Assembly: GCA_029866205.1 (NCBI GenBank)
Contig: JARWZT010000020.1
Location: forward strand, 1 to 64,000
Source: Rhodoferax sp.
GTDB taxonomy: Bacteria > Pseudomonadota > Gammaproteobacteria > Burkholderiales > Burkholderiaceae_C
Length of the DNA stretch: 64,000 nt
Direction of reading: 5' to 3'
The translations under genes and the position numbers were made by a program. Below, piece by piece: positions 8,280-16,528 of the stretch (position 1 is its first letter; each line of letters begins with the position of its first letter). The notes beneath the pieces were generated by a model. That model worked only from the letters and a program-made list of their open reading frames with translations, was not told the origin of the DNA and did no database searches.

Positions 8280-9827
8280 GTGAAACCCGCTCGTGACCTC
8301 TTTGTTGCATTTGCCGCCGCCGCTTGTTTTGCGCTGCCTTGGCTCAATCCGTTCACCAGCGGCCCCAACTCCACCGTTGCGCCTTTTCTCACGGCTTGGT
8401 TCGGTGCCGCAGGGGCCTTGTTGTGCTGGGCGGTGGTGCCGCAAACCCGCCAGCAGCGCATTCAAACGGTGGCGCTGGTTTGGGCGGTGGCCGCGTGCGT
8501 GAGCGCGGTGCTGGGCCTGTTGCAGTATTTTGATGTGAGCCGCGACTGGGCGCCCTGGGTTAACCAACCGGGCGCGGGACAGGCTTTTGGCAATTTGCGC
8601 CAGCGCAATCAGTTTGCGACCTTGTGCAGTATGGGGCTGGCCGCATTGTGGTGGTGGGCGCAGCAGCCTGCGCCCCTGCAGGCCATGGGGCGTATTCGTG
8701 TTCGTGCGCGATGGTGGACGCTCACCCTGCCGATGCTGGCCGCACTGTTGGGCGTGGCCAGTGCCGCGTCGGGCTCGCGCACGGGCTTGTTGCAGTTGGT
8801 GGTGTTGCTGGCGATAGGCGCCTGGTGGCACTTGGGCCGCCACGCTGCGCCCCGTACCCGGGCGCCCGAGCGCTGGCTGTTTGCGGTCGCGCTGCTGGCT
8901 TATGCGCTTGCGGTGCTGGCCTTGCCGCGCCTGGCCGGAATAGACGCCTCGGTGCTGGACCGCCTGTCTGAGAGCAGCAGCCAGTGCTACAGCCGCCTGA
9001 ACCTGTGGCGCAACGTGGTCTATCTGATTGTGCAAAAGCCGCTGTGGGGCTGGGGTTGGGGCGAGCTGGACTATGCGCATTTCATTACCCTATACGACAC
9101 ACCTTGGGCAGGGCTGCGCTTTTGCGAAATTTTGGACAACGCGCACAACCTTCCCTTGCATCTTGCGGTGGAACTGGGCCTTCCGGTGGCCTTGCTGTCC
9201 TGTGCCGCCGTAGTGGTGTGGGTCAAGCGCAACCTGCCTTGGCGCGAATCGCAACCCGAGCGGCAACTGGCTTGGGCGGTGCTGGCGGTGATAGGCGTGC
9301 ACAGCCTGCTGGAATATCCGCTGTGGTACGGGCAGTTTCAGATAGCGGCATTGCTGTGCCTGTGGGTGTTAAAGGCGTTTCCCCGAGGGTCTGTTCCGGG
9401 CGCATTGGTGCCTGAGTCTGCGGTGCGCTGGGGCACCCCGGCCTTGGTGCTTGGCGTGTTCATCGCCTTGGCCTGCACGGTGGCCAGCAGGAGTTATGTG
9501 CAGGTGAGCCAGCCCTATCTGGCACCGGCCGAGCGCGCACCGGAGTTTCGCAACCGGGGCTGGGCCCAATTGCGTGACACCTGGCTGTTCAGTGCGCAGG
9601 TGGATTTTGCGGAGCTGGCCGTCACCCCGGTCACGCCGGTCAGCGCCGCACGCATCCACACGCTTGCAACCGAACTGCTGCACTTTTCCCCCGAGCCGAT
9701 GGTGGTGCAAAAGCTGGTGCAGAGCGCACAAATGCAGGGGAACACCGAAACCGTGCAGTGGATTGCGCCCCGGTTTGAGGCGGCGTATCCCGATGCTTTT
9801 GCGCAGTGGGTCGGCCAGGGCAAGTAG
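8280..9827 (+). CDS. Second PglL/Wzy-type O-oligosaccharyltransferase-like protein
   Basis: About 515 residues, 10-12 hydrophobic segments, same superfamily as its upstream neighbour. The NLRQRNQFAT segment and the loop motif AHNLPLHLAVELGLP (His at about residue 289) match those of the first copy, but the proteins are clearly divergent. The start is uncertain: GTG 8280 is used here, TTG 8265 is possible, and the frame stays open back to 8112 inside the upstream gene. A run of seven G (8245-8251) lies between the two genes. Converges with moaC. Probably a glycan ligase or oligosaccharyltransferase with its own substrate; function inferred only from family and position. Confidence 0.78.
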   Translation: MKPARDLFVAFAAAACFALPWLNPFTSGPNSTVAPFLTAWFGAAGALLCWAVVPQTRQQRIQTVALVWAVAACVSAVLGLLQYFDVSRDWAPWVNQPGAGQAFGNLRQRNQFATLCSMGLAALWWWAQQPAPLQAMGRIRVRARWWTLTLPMLAALLGVASAASGSRTGLLQLVVLLAIGAWWHLGRHAAPRTRAPERWLFAVALLAYALAVLALPRLAGIDASVLDRLSESSSQCYSRLNLWRNVVYLIVQKPLWGWGWGELDYAHFITLYDTPWAGLRFCEILDNAHNLPLHLAVELGLPVALLSCAAVVVWVKRNLPWRESQPERQLAWAVLAVIGVHSLLEYPLWYGQFQIAALLCLWVLKAFPRGSVPGALVPESAVRWGTPALVLGVFIALACTVASRSYVQVSQPYLAPAERAPEFRNRGWAQLRDTWLFSAQVDFAELAVTPVTPVSAARIHTLATELLHFSPEPMVVQKLVQSAQMQGNTETVQWIAPRFEAAYPDAFAQWVGQGK

Positions 9828-9933
9828 CGGGCCCCACGGCACAGGTATCCCCGCTCGAGTGCCAGAAGAAACCGACCGAAATGGCGTTTGCGGCGGTCAA
9901 TGGCCCTGCGACTACTGCCTGGGTGCCTTGGAC

Positions 9934-10425
9934 CTACAGCGCGTTCACAAAACTCCCGCTCTTGCCCCCGTGCTTTTCGCGCAGGGTAATTCCATGCATG
10001 GCCATGCCCCGGTCTACGGCTTTGCACATGTCGTAGATGGTGAGCAGGCCGACCTGTACGGCGGTCAGGGCTTCCATTTCCACGCCGGTGGGACCGACGG
10101 TTTCGGCGGCGGCGGTGCAGTGGACGCCGTCAAAGCCATCAGCGTCGTGGTGGGCAATGACAAATTCGACGGCGACACGGGTCAGTGCCAGCGGGTGGCA
10201 CAGGGGGATGAGTTCGCTGGTTTTCTTGGCCGCCATGATGGCGGCAATGCGGGCCACGCCCAGCACATCACCTTTTTTGGCGGTACCGCCTTCAATCAGG
10301 GCGCGGGTGCTGGCAAGCATTTCGATGCGGCCGGTGGCAATGGCGATGCGCTTGGTGCTGGCCTTGTCGGCCACGTCCACCATATGGGCCAGTCCTTGTG
10401 CGTCGAAGTGGGTAAGTTGGGTCAT
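9934..10425 (-). CDS. moaC: Cyclic pyranopterin monophosphate synthase MoaC
   Basis: Second enzyme of molybdenum cofactor synthesis, making cyclic pyranopterin phosphate from the MoaA product. 163 residues, normal length. Conserved segments [20 protein letters not shown] (50-69), LCHPL (75-79) and the catalytic Asp/Lys pair D132 and K135 in [11 protein letters not shown] are all present. The start [11 protein letters not shown] fits the family; an upstream in-frame ATG would add 29 unrelated residues. No other moa gene is nearby. Confidence 0.96.
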   Translation of the reverse strand: MTQLTHFDAQGLAHMVDVADKASTKRIAIATGRIEMLASTRALIEGGTAKKGDVLGVARIAAIMAAKKTSELIPLCHPLALTRVAVEFVIAHHDADGFDGVHCTAAAETVGPTGVEMEALTAVQVGLLTIYDMCKAVDRGMAMHGITLREKHGGKSGSFVNAL

Positions 10426-10617
10426 AGGTAAAGTGGGGTGCGAAAAATGGAAGCAATCAGTGGATGCGAATATTGGCGTACCGCCGTGTGACAGGGGCGC
10501 AGCGCCTGCCAAAAGCCAGCACCCATCATACGGCGGACCCCGGCGGGGACGGCACTGGGGGGCTCAAATTTCGGGCGCCTTTACGTGGGCTTTAACAATC
10601 AAGGGCATGATTCGGGA

Positions 10618-12258
10618 ATGAGTAAATTGGACTACTGCAGCAGGGCCGCGACACCGGTGGCCCGCGTTGGCCCGCGTTGGCTGGTGCCCGGCGTGCTGGC
10701 GCTGGCGCTGGCCTGGCCTGCGGGGGGACTCCAGGCGCAAAGCCCGCAAGCTGCCAATGCGGTGCCGGCGAACACCTTGCCCCACCTCGGAGACGGCGCC
10801 GAGATGTCGGCCGCCATGGAGCGGCGCCTGGGAGACAACATCGTGCGCAGTCTGTACCGGGACCCCGACTACCTGGATGACCCGGTGACCATGGAATACC
10901 TGCAAAGCCTGTGGCAACCCTTGTTGGCGGCCGCGCGGGCGCGTGGCGAGCTGTCGCAAGAGCTTTTTGACGCCTTTGCCTGGGAGTTGTTGCTTGGGCG
11001 TGACCGTTCGGTCAATGCGTTTGCCTTGCCCGGGGGCTATTTTGGAGTGCACCTGGGGCTGGTCGGGGTGGTCAGCACCCGGGACGAGCTTGCATCGGTG
11101 TTGGGCCATGAGCTGAGCCACGTGACCCAGCGCCACATTGCCCGCAACATGGCGCACCAAAGCGCGCAGGCCCCTTGGATGATGGGCGCCATGATTCTGG
11201 GTGTGCTGGCGGCCAGCAAAAGCAATTCCAACGGCCAGGCGGCCAACGCCCTGATTACCGGCGGGCAAGCCGCTGCGGTGCAGAGCCAGCTCAACTTCTC
11301 GCGCGACATGGAGCGCGAGGCCGACCGTGTGGGCTTTGCGGTGATGACGCAAGCCGGTTTTGCGCCGCAGGGTTTTGTTGGCATGTTCGAAAAGCTGCAG
11401 CAGGCCAACCGGCTCAATGACAGCGGCAATTTCCCCTACTTGCGCAGCCATCCGCTCACCACCGAGCGTATTTCGGACATGCAAAACCGCATCGGCGCGC
11501 TCACAGAGCCCCGCACGCCTGTGCCCGCAGGCGCGCAAAAGCCGGATTTTGAGCCCTTGCTGGTGGCGGCTCGTGCGCGGGTTTTGTCCAACGGCGGCGT
11601 AGACGCTTTGCGCCTGTGGCAGGCCGATGTGCAGCCTGCGGTGCTTGCCGCCAAGCCGCCAGGGGCCCAGGCGGCGGCCTTGTATGGCGCCGCTTTGGCG
11701 GCGCTCAAGCTGCGCGAGCCGGATGCAGCGCTGGCGCTGTGCCAGCAATTGCAGCAATTGCTGGCGCGATTGGGCGCTGACGGGCGTTTGGCCCGCTTGC
11801 TGGAAGCCGAGTTGGCCTTGGGCCGCGGTGATGCGGCGCGCGCCGAGGCGCTATTGGCACCGACTGCAGCCAACGCCTCTGTCCCATTGGGGCGGGCTGA
11901 ACTGGCGCTGCTGTCGCAAGCGCAGATTCAGCAAGGGCGCGCACAAGGCCTGGCGCAGGCGGCAGAGCGCCTGCGCGACTGGCTGGCGGCGCACCCGCGG
12001 GACGTATTGGCTTGGCGCTTGTTGGCCAACGCCTATGAAATGCAGGGGCGCAACGTGGCGGCAGTGCGCACGCAGGCGCAGGCGGACGGGCTGGAGCAAG
12101 ACTGGCCCGCTGCGCTGGCCCGCTTGCGGGCCGCACAGGACCTGGTGCGCGCCGGGCAGTGGGGTGCCATGGGCCCAGACCACCTGGAGGCTGCCATTGT
12201 GGACACCCGCACGCGTGAGGTAACCCAGCTACTGCGGGAACAGGCGCTCCAGCGCTAA
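10618..12258 (+). CDS. Periplasmic M48 metalloprotease with TPR region (BepA-like)
   Basis: Zinc metalloprotease resembling BepA (YfgC), which in Escherichia coli degrades or helps assemble outer-membrane proteins such as LptD. 546 residues. An N-terminal export signal (WLVPGVLALALAWPAGGLQAQ, cut near 41) is followed by the M48 catalytic domain with HELSH at 164-168 and the third ligand in the EREAD segment around 232-236. After about residue 310 the sequence is an alanine/leucine-rich helical repeat region of TPR type. ATG 10618 was chosen over 10585 because of spacing to a GGGA site. A 10-bp tandem duplication sits just before the signal peptide codons. The 3' end overlaps the convergent holin-like gene by 30 bp. 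Confidence 0.9.
   Translation: MSKLDYCSRAATPVARVGPRWLVPGVLALALAWPAGGLQAQSPQAANAVPANTLPHLGDGAEMSAAMERRLGDNIVRSLYRDPDYLDDPVTMEYLQSLWQPLLAAARARGELSQELFDAFAWELLLGRDRSVNAFALPGGYFGVHLGLVGVVSTRDELASVLGHELSHVTQRHIARNMAHQSAQAPWMMGAMILGVLAASKSNSNGQAANALITGGQAAAVQSQLNFSRDMEREADRVGFAVMTQAGFAPQGFVGMFEKLQQANRLNDSGNFPYLRSHPLTTERISDMQNRIGALTEPRTPVPAGAQKPDFEPLLVAARARVLSNGGVDALRLWQADVQPAVLAAKPPGAQAAALYGAALAALKLREPDAALALCQQLQQLLARLGADGRLARLLEAELALGRGDAARAEALLAPTAANASVPLGRAELALLSQAQIQQGRAQGLAQAAERLRDWLAAHPRDVLAWRLLANAYEMQGRNVAAVRTQAQADGLEQDWPAALARLRAAQDLVRAGQWGAMGPDHLEAAIVDTRTREVTQLLREQALQR
10661..10680 (+). repeat. Perfect 10-bp tandem duplication in the M48 protease signal region
   Basis: CCCGCGTTGG occurs twice in direct succession at 10661-10670 and 10671-10680. 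Because 10 is not a multiple of three, loss or gain of a unit would frameshift the protease close to its N-terminus. Confidence 0.9.
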
Positions 12259-12579
12259 ATTGATGACCATGCCGATGGCGGTGTACAGCAGCGAACCCAG
12301 CAACGCTGCGCCAAAGCCGTCGACATGAAAACCGTCCAGCACGCTGGCGGCAGACCAAAACATGAGCGCATTGATGACAAACAGGAACAAACCCAAGGAC
12401 AGCACGGTGACCGGAAACGTCAGCACCACCAGCACCGGCCGCAGCAAGGCATTGAACAGCCCCACCACCAGCGCTGCCAGCATGGCAGAGCCAAAACTGC
12501 TGATCTGCACGCCGTTGTAAAGATGCGCAATGGCCAGCAGGGCGGCTGCGTTGAGCAGCCATTTGCTAAGAATTTTCAT
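12229..12579 (-). CDS. Small four-helix membrane protein, phage-holin-4 (PF04020-like) family
   Basis: 116 residues with four hydrophobic helices, starting MKILSKWLLNAAALLAIAHLY and containing LFNALLRPVLVVLTFPVTVLSLGLFLFVINALMFW. This pattern is that of the 'mycobacterial 4TMS phage holin' family, chromosomal proteins of unknown function despite the name. No phage genes are nearby. The gene ends inside the 3' end of the M48 protease gene (30-bp convergent overlap) and is followed on the same strand after 76 bp upstream by the TerC paralog, so the two may be co-transcribed. Confidence 0.8.
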   Translation of the reverse strand: MKILSKWLLNAAALLAIAHLYNGVQISSFGSAMLAALVVGLFNALLRPVLVVLTFPVTVLSLGLFLFVINALMFWSAASVLDGFHVDGFGAALLGSLLYTAIGMVINLALERLFPQ

Positions 12580-12655
12580 AGGGTGCCAGCATAGCCTGCG
12601 CCACCGAGGCGTCGGGGCGCGGGCAGCCCCGCTGCCAGCCGGCGATTGATGCAGG

Positions 12656-13360
12656 TCAGTCTTGTGCGCTGGCCGCCTTGCGCTGGCGCCAGCGACCGGC
12701 CAGCAACACGCCCGCCACCGTGACGGCATACACCGCCCAGCGCCCAAACTGCTGGTCTTGCGTCAGACCAGCCTTTACGTTGCCCAAGTATTCGGCCAGC
12801 AGGGGCTCAGACACCATCATCTGTGCTGCAGTGAACGCCAACACGGCCGCCCCCAGCACGATGATGGACGGATAGCGCTCCACCAGTTTGAGCACCACGC
12901 TGCTACCCAAAACCACGATCGGAATGCTCACCAACAAACCAATGATGACCAGGTCAAAAGCGCCATGTGCCGCGCCTGCGACCCCCAGCACGTTGTCTAC
13001 ACCCATGAGAGCGTCCGCCACGATGATGGTTTTCATGGCGCCCCAAAAAGTGCTGGCGCCCTCGCCGTGTTCGCCGTCATCGCCTTGGTCGGCCAGCAGC
13101 TGGTAGGCAATCCACACCAAGCCCAAGCCGCCTGCCAACATCAATCCGGGTATTTGCAGTAGCCAGACCACGCCCACCGTCATGGCTGAGCGCACCACGA
13201 TGGCGCCTACCGTGCCCCAGATGATGGCCTTGCGCTTGAGTTGGGCTGGCAAATTGCGGGCCGCCAAGGCGATGACGATGGCGTTGTCCCCCGCCAGCAC
13301 CAGGTCAATCAGCACAATGGCGAGCAGCGCCGACCACCAGGGGGTTGAAAACATGTCCAT
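12656..13360 (-). CDS. TerC family membrane protein (second copy)
   Basis: 234 residues, about seven membrane segments, same family as the protein at 4570. The signatures are AGDNAIVIALAARNLPAQ near residue 25 and VADALMGVDNVLGVAGAAHG in the second half. The two copies share these motifs but differ elsewhere, so they are old paralogs. The start at 13360 is preceded by AGGAAG at about 10 nt. It lies upstream of, and in the same direction as, the holin-like gene, and is divergent from arsR. Ion specificity is unknown. Confidence 0.9.
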   Translation of the reverse strand: MDMFSTPWWSALLAIVLIDLVLAGDNAIVIALAARNLPAQLKRKAIIWGTVGAIVVRSAMTVGVVWLLQIPGLMLAGGLGLVWIAYQLLADQGDDGEHGEGASTFWGAMKTIIVADALMGVDNVLGVAGAAHGAFDLVIIGLLVSIPIVVLGSSVVLKLVERYPSIIVLGAAVLAFTAAQMMVSEPLLAEYLGNVKAGLTQDQQFGRWAVYAVTVAGVLLAGRWRQRKAASAQD

Positions 13361-13478
13361 GGGCGAGAAACTTCCTAGGTTCAGCAAATCAAAAGGGCCG
13401 AATGGTAAAAGTTGGACGATTGCCCTTTTCTTGCCTGGGGTGTTAGGCGGCTGCAAACGGGCCGGAACACCACAATAG

Positions 13479-13494
13479 TTCAATTACAATTGAA
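13479..13494 (+). promoter_or_regulatory. Candidate ArsR operator overlapping the arsR -10 region
   Basis: TTCAATT-AC-AATTGAA is a perfect inverted repeat (7-bp arms) ending 2 nt before the arsR ATG. It contains TACAAT (13485-13490), a good -10 hexamer that would place the transcript start at about the ATG itself, implying a leaderless arsR message. No convincing -35 hexamer is visible. Confidence 0.6.
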
Positions 13495-13496
13495 AG

Positions 13497-13823
13497 ATGG
13501 AAATAAATTCAATCGTGGGGGCGCTCGACGCCCTGGCGCAGCCCACGCGCTTGTTGGTGTTTCGGGCCTTGGTGGTGGTGGGCGAGCAAGGCGCGACTCC
13601 CGGAGCACTGTCTGAGCAACTGGGTGTGGCATCCACTACTTTGTCCTTTCACCTGAAAGAACTGATCCACGCCGACCTGGTGGCCACCGAACGCGTGGGT
13701 CGCAACCTGATTTACCGCGCGCAGTTTGACCGCATGAATGCGGTGCTGGCCTACCTGACACAAAACTGCTGCCAGGGCGCGCCCTGCGAACTGCGCCCTG
13801 TGGCGCCTTGTTCTGCAGCCTGA
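13497..13823 (+). CDS. arsR: ArsR-family arsenic-responsive repressor
   Basis: Winged-helix repressor released from DNA by arsenite. 108 residues. Helix-turn-helix region around 35-65 (GALSEQLGVASTTLSFHLKEL), wing ERVGRNLIYRA at 65-75. There is no CVC motif in the recognition helix. Instead cysteines lie at the C-terminus, C91, C92, C97 and C105, resembling the C-terminal As(III) site described for Acidithiobacillus-type ArsR (two adjacent Cys plus one a few residues on). It heads arsR-arsC-acr3, so it should autoregulate the operon through the palindrome overlapping its start. Confidence 0.93.
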   Translation: MEINSIVGALDALAQPTRLLVFRALVVVGEQGATPGALSEQLGVASTTLSFHLKELIHADLVATERVGRNLIYRAQFDRMNAVLAYLTQNCCQGAPCELRPVAPCSAA

Positions 13824-13871
13824 ATCTGCGTCACCTGTTACCCGTCTCACCTTGAAAAGGCTTGGCTACCC

Positions 13872-14384
13872 ATGACTTCCCAAACCCCTCCCGCCCCCTT
13901 GAACGTGTTGTTTTTGTGTACCCATAATTCGGCGCGCAGCATCTTGGCAGAAGCCCTGCTGAATCACCTGGGCGGGACGCGCTTTCGAGCGTATTCGGCG
14001 GGTAGCAGCCCACGCGCCAACCAGCAGCCCAACCCGCTGGGTCTGGAGGTGCTGCGCCACGCCGGCATTTCCACGGAAGGCTTGCACAGCAAGAGTTGGG
14101 ACGCCTTTGCCAGCGCAGACGCACCGCAAATGGACCTGATCATCACCGTATGCGACAACGCCGCCGGTGAAGCTTGCCCGGTTTGGCCTGGTCACCCGGC
14201 CACGGCGCATTGGTCGTATGCCGACCCGTCCGAGGGCGATGCCAGCGAGGTACACAAATTGGAGGCCTTTCGCCAAACCCTGCTGGCCATCAAGCGCCGC
14301 CTCGAGCTGTTCATCAGCTTGCCCGACGACAAGTTGCACGCAGCTTTGCTGCAAACCAGCGCCCGCGCGCTGGCCCACGCCTGA
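13872..14384 (+). CDS. arsC: Arsenate reductase, low-molecular-weight phosphatase type
   Basis: Reduces arsenate to arsenite in the cytoplasm for export. 170 residues. Belongs to the low-molecular-weight tyrosine phosphatase superfamily: the P-loop C-x5-R is C16 to R22 (CTHNSAR). Other cysteines are few (C93 and C101 in TVCDNAAGEACPVWPG), a region that in thioredoxin-coupled ArsC enzymes supplies the redox cysteines. The WSYADPSEGD segment supplies the acid/base Asp. Lies 48 bp after arsR and 9 bp before acr3. Confidence 0.92.
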   Translation: MTSQTPPAPLNVLFLCTHNSARSILAEALLNHLGGTRFRAYSAGSSPRANQQPNPLGLEVLRHAGISTEGLHSKSWDAFASADAPQMDLIITVCDNAAGEACPVWPGHPATAHWSYADPSEGDASEVHKLEAFRQTLLAIKRRLELFISLPDDKLHAALLQTSARALAHA

Positions 14385-14393
14385 AAGCCCGCC

Positions 14394-15500
14394 ATGTCCA
14401 GCACGCCTGCCGCAAACTCTGCCGCTCCCATGTCCGCAACTCCCGTCGCGCCGATGAACCTGTTTGAGCGTTATCTGAGCGTCTGGGTGCTGTTGTGCAT
14501 CGTGACCGGGATTGCGCTGGGACAGTTGTTCAGCGGTTTGTTTGAGGCCATCGGACAGATGGAGGTGGCCAAGGTCAATTTGCCGGTGGGCTTGCTGATT
14601 TGGGTGATGGTGATTCCCATGCTGGTCAAAGTCGACTTTGCGGCACTGGGCCAGGTGCGCCAACATGTGCGTGGCATTGGGGTGACGCTGTTTGTCAACT
14701 GGCTGGTCAAGCCTTTTTCGATGGCGTTCTTGGGCTGGCTGTTTATTCGCCACTGGTTTGCGCCGCTGTTGCCCCCGGACCAGCTCGACAGCTACATCGC
14801 GGGCCTGATTTTGTTGGCTGCGGCCCCCTGCACCGCCATGGTGTTTGTCTGGAGCCGACTGACCGGGGGCGACCCCTTGTTTACCCTGACCCAGGTGGCG
14901 CTCAACGACAGCATCATGGTGGTGGCTTTTGCACCGCTGGTGGGTTTGCTGCTGGGAATGTCGGCCATCGTGGTGCCTTGGGATACGTTGGTGACCTCTG
15001 TGGGTCTGTATATCGTGATTCCGGTGGTGCTGGCGCAGTGGCTGCGCAAGCGCCTGCTGGCGCAAGGCGATGCGGCTTTTGACGCGGCCATGCAGCGGCT
15101 GGGCCCGTGGTCGATGGCGGCCTTGCTGGCCACGCTGGTGTTGCTGTTTGCGTTTCAGGGACAGGCATTGCTGCAGCAGCCTTTGGTGATTGCGTTGTTG
15201 GCAGTACCGATCCTGATTCAGGTGGTCTTTAACTCGGCCTTGGCCTACGGTCTGAACCGTGCATTGGGCGAAAAACACAGTGTGGCCTGCCCGTCCGCCC
15301 TGATCGGCGCGTCCAACTTCTTTGAGCTGGCGGTCGCCGCCGCCATCAGCCTGTTTGGTCTGCAGTCCGGGGCAGCCCTGGCCACTGTGGTGGGCGTGCT
15401 GATCGAGGTGCCGGTGATGCTGTTGGTGGTGCGGGTGGTGAACGGCTCCAAGGGCTGGTACGAGGCCGGAATCGCGCAGGCGTCTGACAAGCCCCTTTAA
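14394..15500 (+). CDS. acr3: Arsenite efflux transporter, ACR3 family
   Basis: Proton-coupled arsenite exporter of the bile/arsenite/riboflavin transporter superfamily. 368 residues, about ten membrane segments after a Ser/Ala/Pro-rich N-terminal extension of ~20 residues that ArsB-type pumps lack. The essential cysteine is C146 in AAAPCTAMVFVWSRLTGGD, and the conserved glutamate is about E311 in GASNFFELAVAA. A downstream in-frame ATG (MNLFERYLSVWV, residue 21) is an alternative start. Third gene of the ars operon; no arsH or arsenite methylase follows. Confidence 0.94.
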   Translation: MSSTPAANSAAPMSATPVAPMNLFERYLSVWVLLCIVTGIALGQLFSGLFEAIGQMEVAKVNLPVGLLIWVMVIPMLVKVDFAALGQVRQHVRGIGVTLFVNWLVKPFSMAFLGWLFIRHWFAPLLPPDQLDSYIAGLILLAAAPCTAMVFVWSRLTGGDPLFTLTQVALNDSIMVVAFAPLVGLLLGMSAIVVPWDTLVTSVGLYIVIPVVLAQWLRKRLLAQGDAAFDAAMQRLGPWSMAALLATLVLLFAFQGQALLQQPLVIALLAVPILIQVVFNSALAYGLNRALGEKHSVACPSALIGASNFFELAVAAAISLFGLQSGAALATVVGVLIEVPVMLLVVRVVNGSKGWYEAGIAQASDKPL

Positions 15501-15553
15501 CGCGCGGCCCCCGCCGCTGCCCGCTATCATCGCGCCTCTTCTCTTAAGGCTCC

Positions 15554-15979
15554 ATGGCAGGCATTCACATTACCGATATTGAGTCGGCCATCAACTTCTG
15601 GCGGGCGCGGGAGCCTTCGCCTGACGGCGTGGCGCTGCCTGCAGCCACCCGGGCGCTGGCCGAGGTGTACGCCCTCTTGGTGTACCACCACGAGACCGAG
15701 GCCGATGAGTCCAGCATGCCCGCCAAGGCGCACGCCGCCTGGCTGGAATGGTATGCCAGCACGCCAGACACGCCATGCATTGCCATTTGTTCGACCAGCC
15801 AAGGGGACGAAGAGTGCAAAGGCTGCGGCCGCAGCTTTTGGGAAGTGCAGCACTGGCCCCAAATGTCACCGGGCGAGAAGCGTGGCACCTGGCGGCGCAT
15901 TACCCTCGAATCGAGCGCATGGCGCTTCAACCGATATGCCGAGCGCGCCGCTGAAGGCCCAGCGGCGCCTCTGAACTGA
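15554..15979 (+). CDS. DUF3717-DUF1289 fusion protein
   Basis: 141 residues combining two uncharacterised domains. Residues 1-45 (HITDIESAINFWRAREPS...LAEVYALLVY) match the DUF3717 pattern. Residues 72-112 carry the four-cysteine DUF1289 motif with C75, C79, C88 and C91 (TPCIAIC, CKGCGRSFWEV), likely a metal-binding site. The gene starts a short distance after a TATCAT -10-like hexamer at 15525-15530, and its stop codon overlaps the start of the Nudix gene by one base. Function unknown; coupling to nudJ-mnmA hints at an RNA or nucleotide role, but that is inference. Confidence 0.82.
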   Translation: MAGIHITDIESAINFWRAREPSPDGVALPAATRALAEVYALLVYHHETEADESSMPAKAHAAWLEWYASTPDTPCIAICSTSQGDEECKGCGRSFWEVQHWPQMSPGEKRGTWRRITLESSAWRFNRYAERAAEGPAAPLN

Positions 15980-16479
15980 TGGCCGCGCCCCGCTGGCGAC
16001 CGAGCGCGACGGTGGCCGCCGTCATTGAGCACCAAGGCAAATTTTTGTTGGTGGAGGAGCACACGCCCGAAGGCCTGCGCCTGAACAACCCGGCGGGCCA
16101 CCTGGATCCGGGCGAGTCGCCCGAGCAAGCCTGCGTGCGCGAGACCCTGGAAGAAACAGCCTACGCTTTCACGCCCGAGGCGCTGGTGGGTGTCTATCTG
16201 TCGCGCTTTGAGCGGGCACCCAGCGCCACCCGCCCCAAGGGCGAAGACATTACTTATCTGCGCTTTGCCTTTTGTGGCAGCTTGGGTGCCCTGGAGCGCG
16301 GACGGCGGCTGGACTACGGCATTGTGCGCACCTTGTGGCTCAGTGCCGACGAGATCCGTGCCAGCCAGCCCTTGCACCGCAGCCCGCTGGTGGTGCAGTG
16401 CATGGAAGATTACCTGGCCGGCAAGCGCTACCCGCTGGAGCTGGTGACGACCGACGCGGGAATCTACCGAGGCCGCTGA
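15979..16479 (+). CDS. nudJ: NUDIX hydrolase, NudJ-like
   Basis: Hydrolase for nucleotide or thiamine pyrophosphate-type substrates. 166 residues. The Nudix box is GHLDPGESPEQACVRETLEE, residues ~40-59, so the GX5EX7REUXEE part is intact; the usual following Gly is Ala here (ETAYAF). The order NUDIX-mnmA is the same as nudJ (ymfB)-mnmA in Escherichia coli, which supports the symbol. Its ATG overlaps the stop codon of the upstream gene (TGATG). Confidence 0.85.
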   Translation: MAAPRWRPSATVAAVIEHQGKFLLVEEHTPEGLRLNNPAGHLDPGESPEQACVRETLEETAYAFTPEALVGVYLSRFERAPSATRPKGEDITYLRFAFCGSLGALERGRRLDYGIVRTLWLSADEIRASQPLHRSPLVVQCMEDYLAGKRYPLELVTTDAGIYRGR

Positions 16480-16516
16480 GGCACAGACAGGCACTGTCGC
16501 GGCACCGACCCCGACC

Positions 16517-16522
16517 TAAAAT
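16517..16522 (+). promoter_or_regulatory. -10 hexamer abutting the mnmA start
   Basis: TAAAAT lies 6 nt before the first mnmA ATG (16529), so a transcript started at the usual distance would begin at or next to that ATG. CTGTCG 17 bp upstream is a weak -35. Implies a leaderless mnmA mRNA, or use of the second ATG at 16535. Confidence 0.45.
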
Positions 16523-16528
16523 CGCGCC

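Noticed and set aside
12229..12579. Phage remnant because of the holin-like protein
   Set aside because: The family name is historical; no other phage gene, integrase or att-like repeat is nearby, and neighbours are ordinary chromosomal genes.
13866..15530. Long open frame on the strand opposite arsC-acr3
   Set aside because: It is the antisense shadow of two well-identified genes; its translation is rich in His, Gln and Arg and has no recognisable motif, as expected for high-GC antisense frames.
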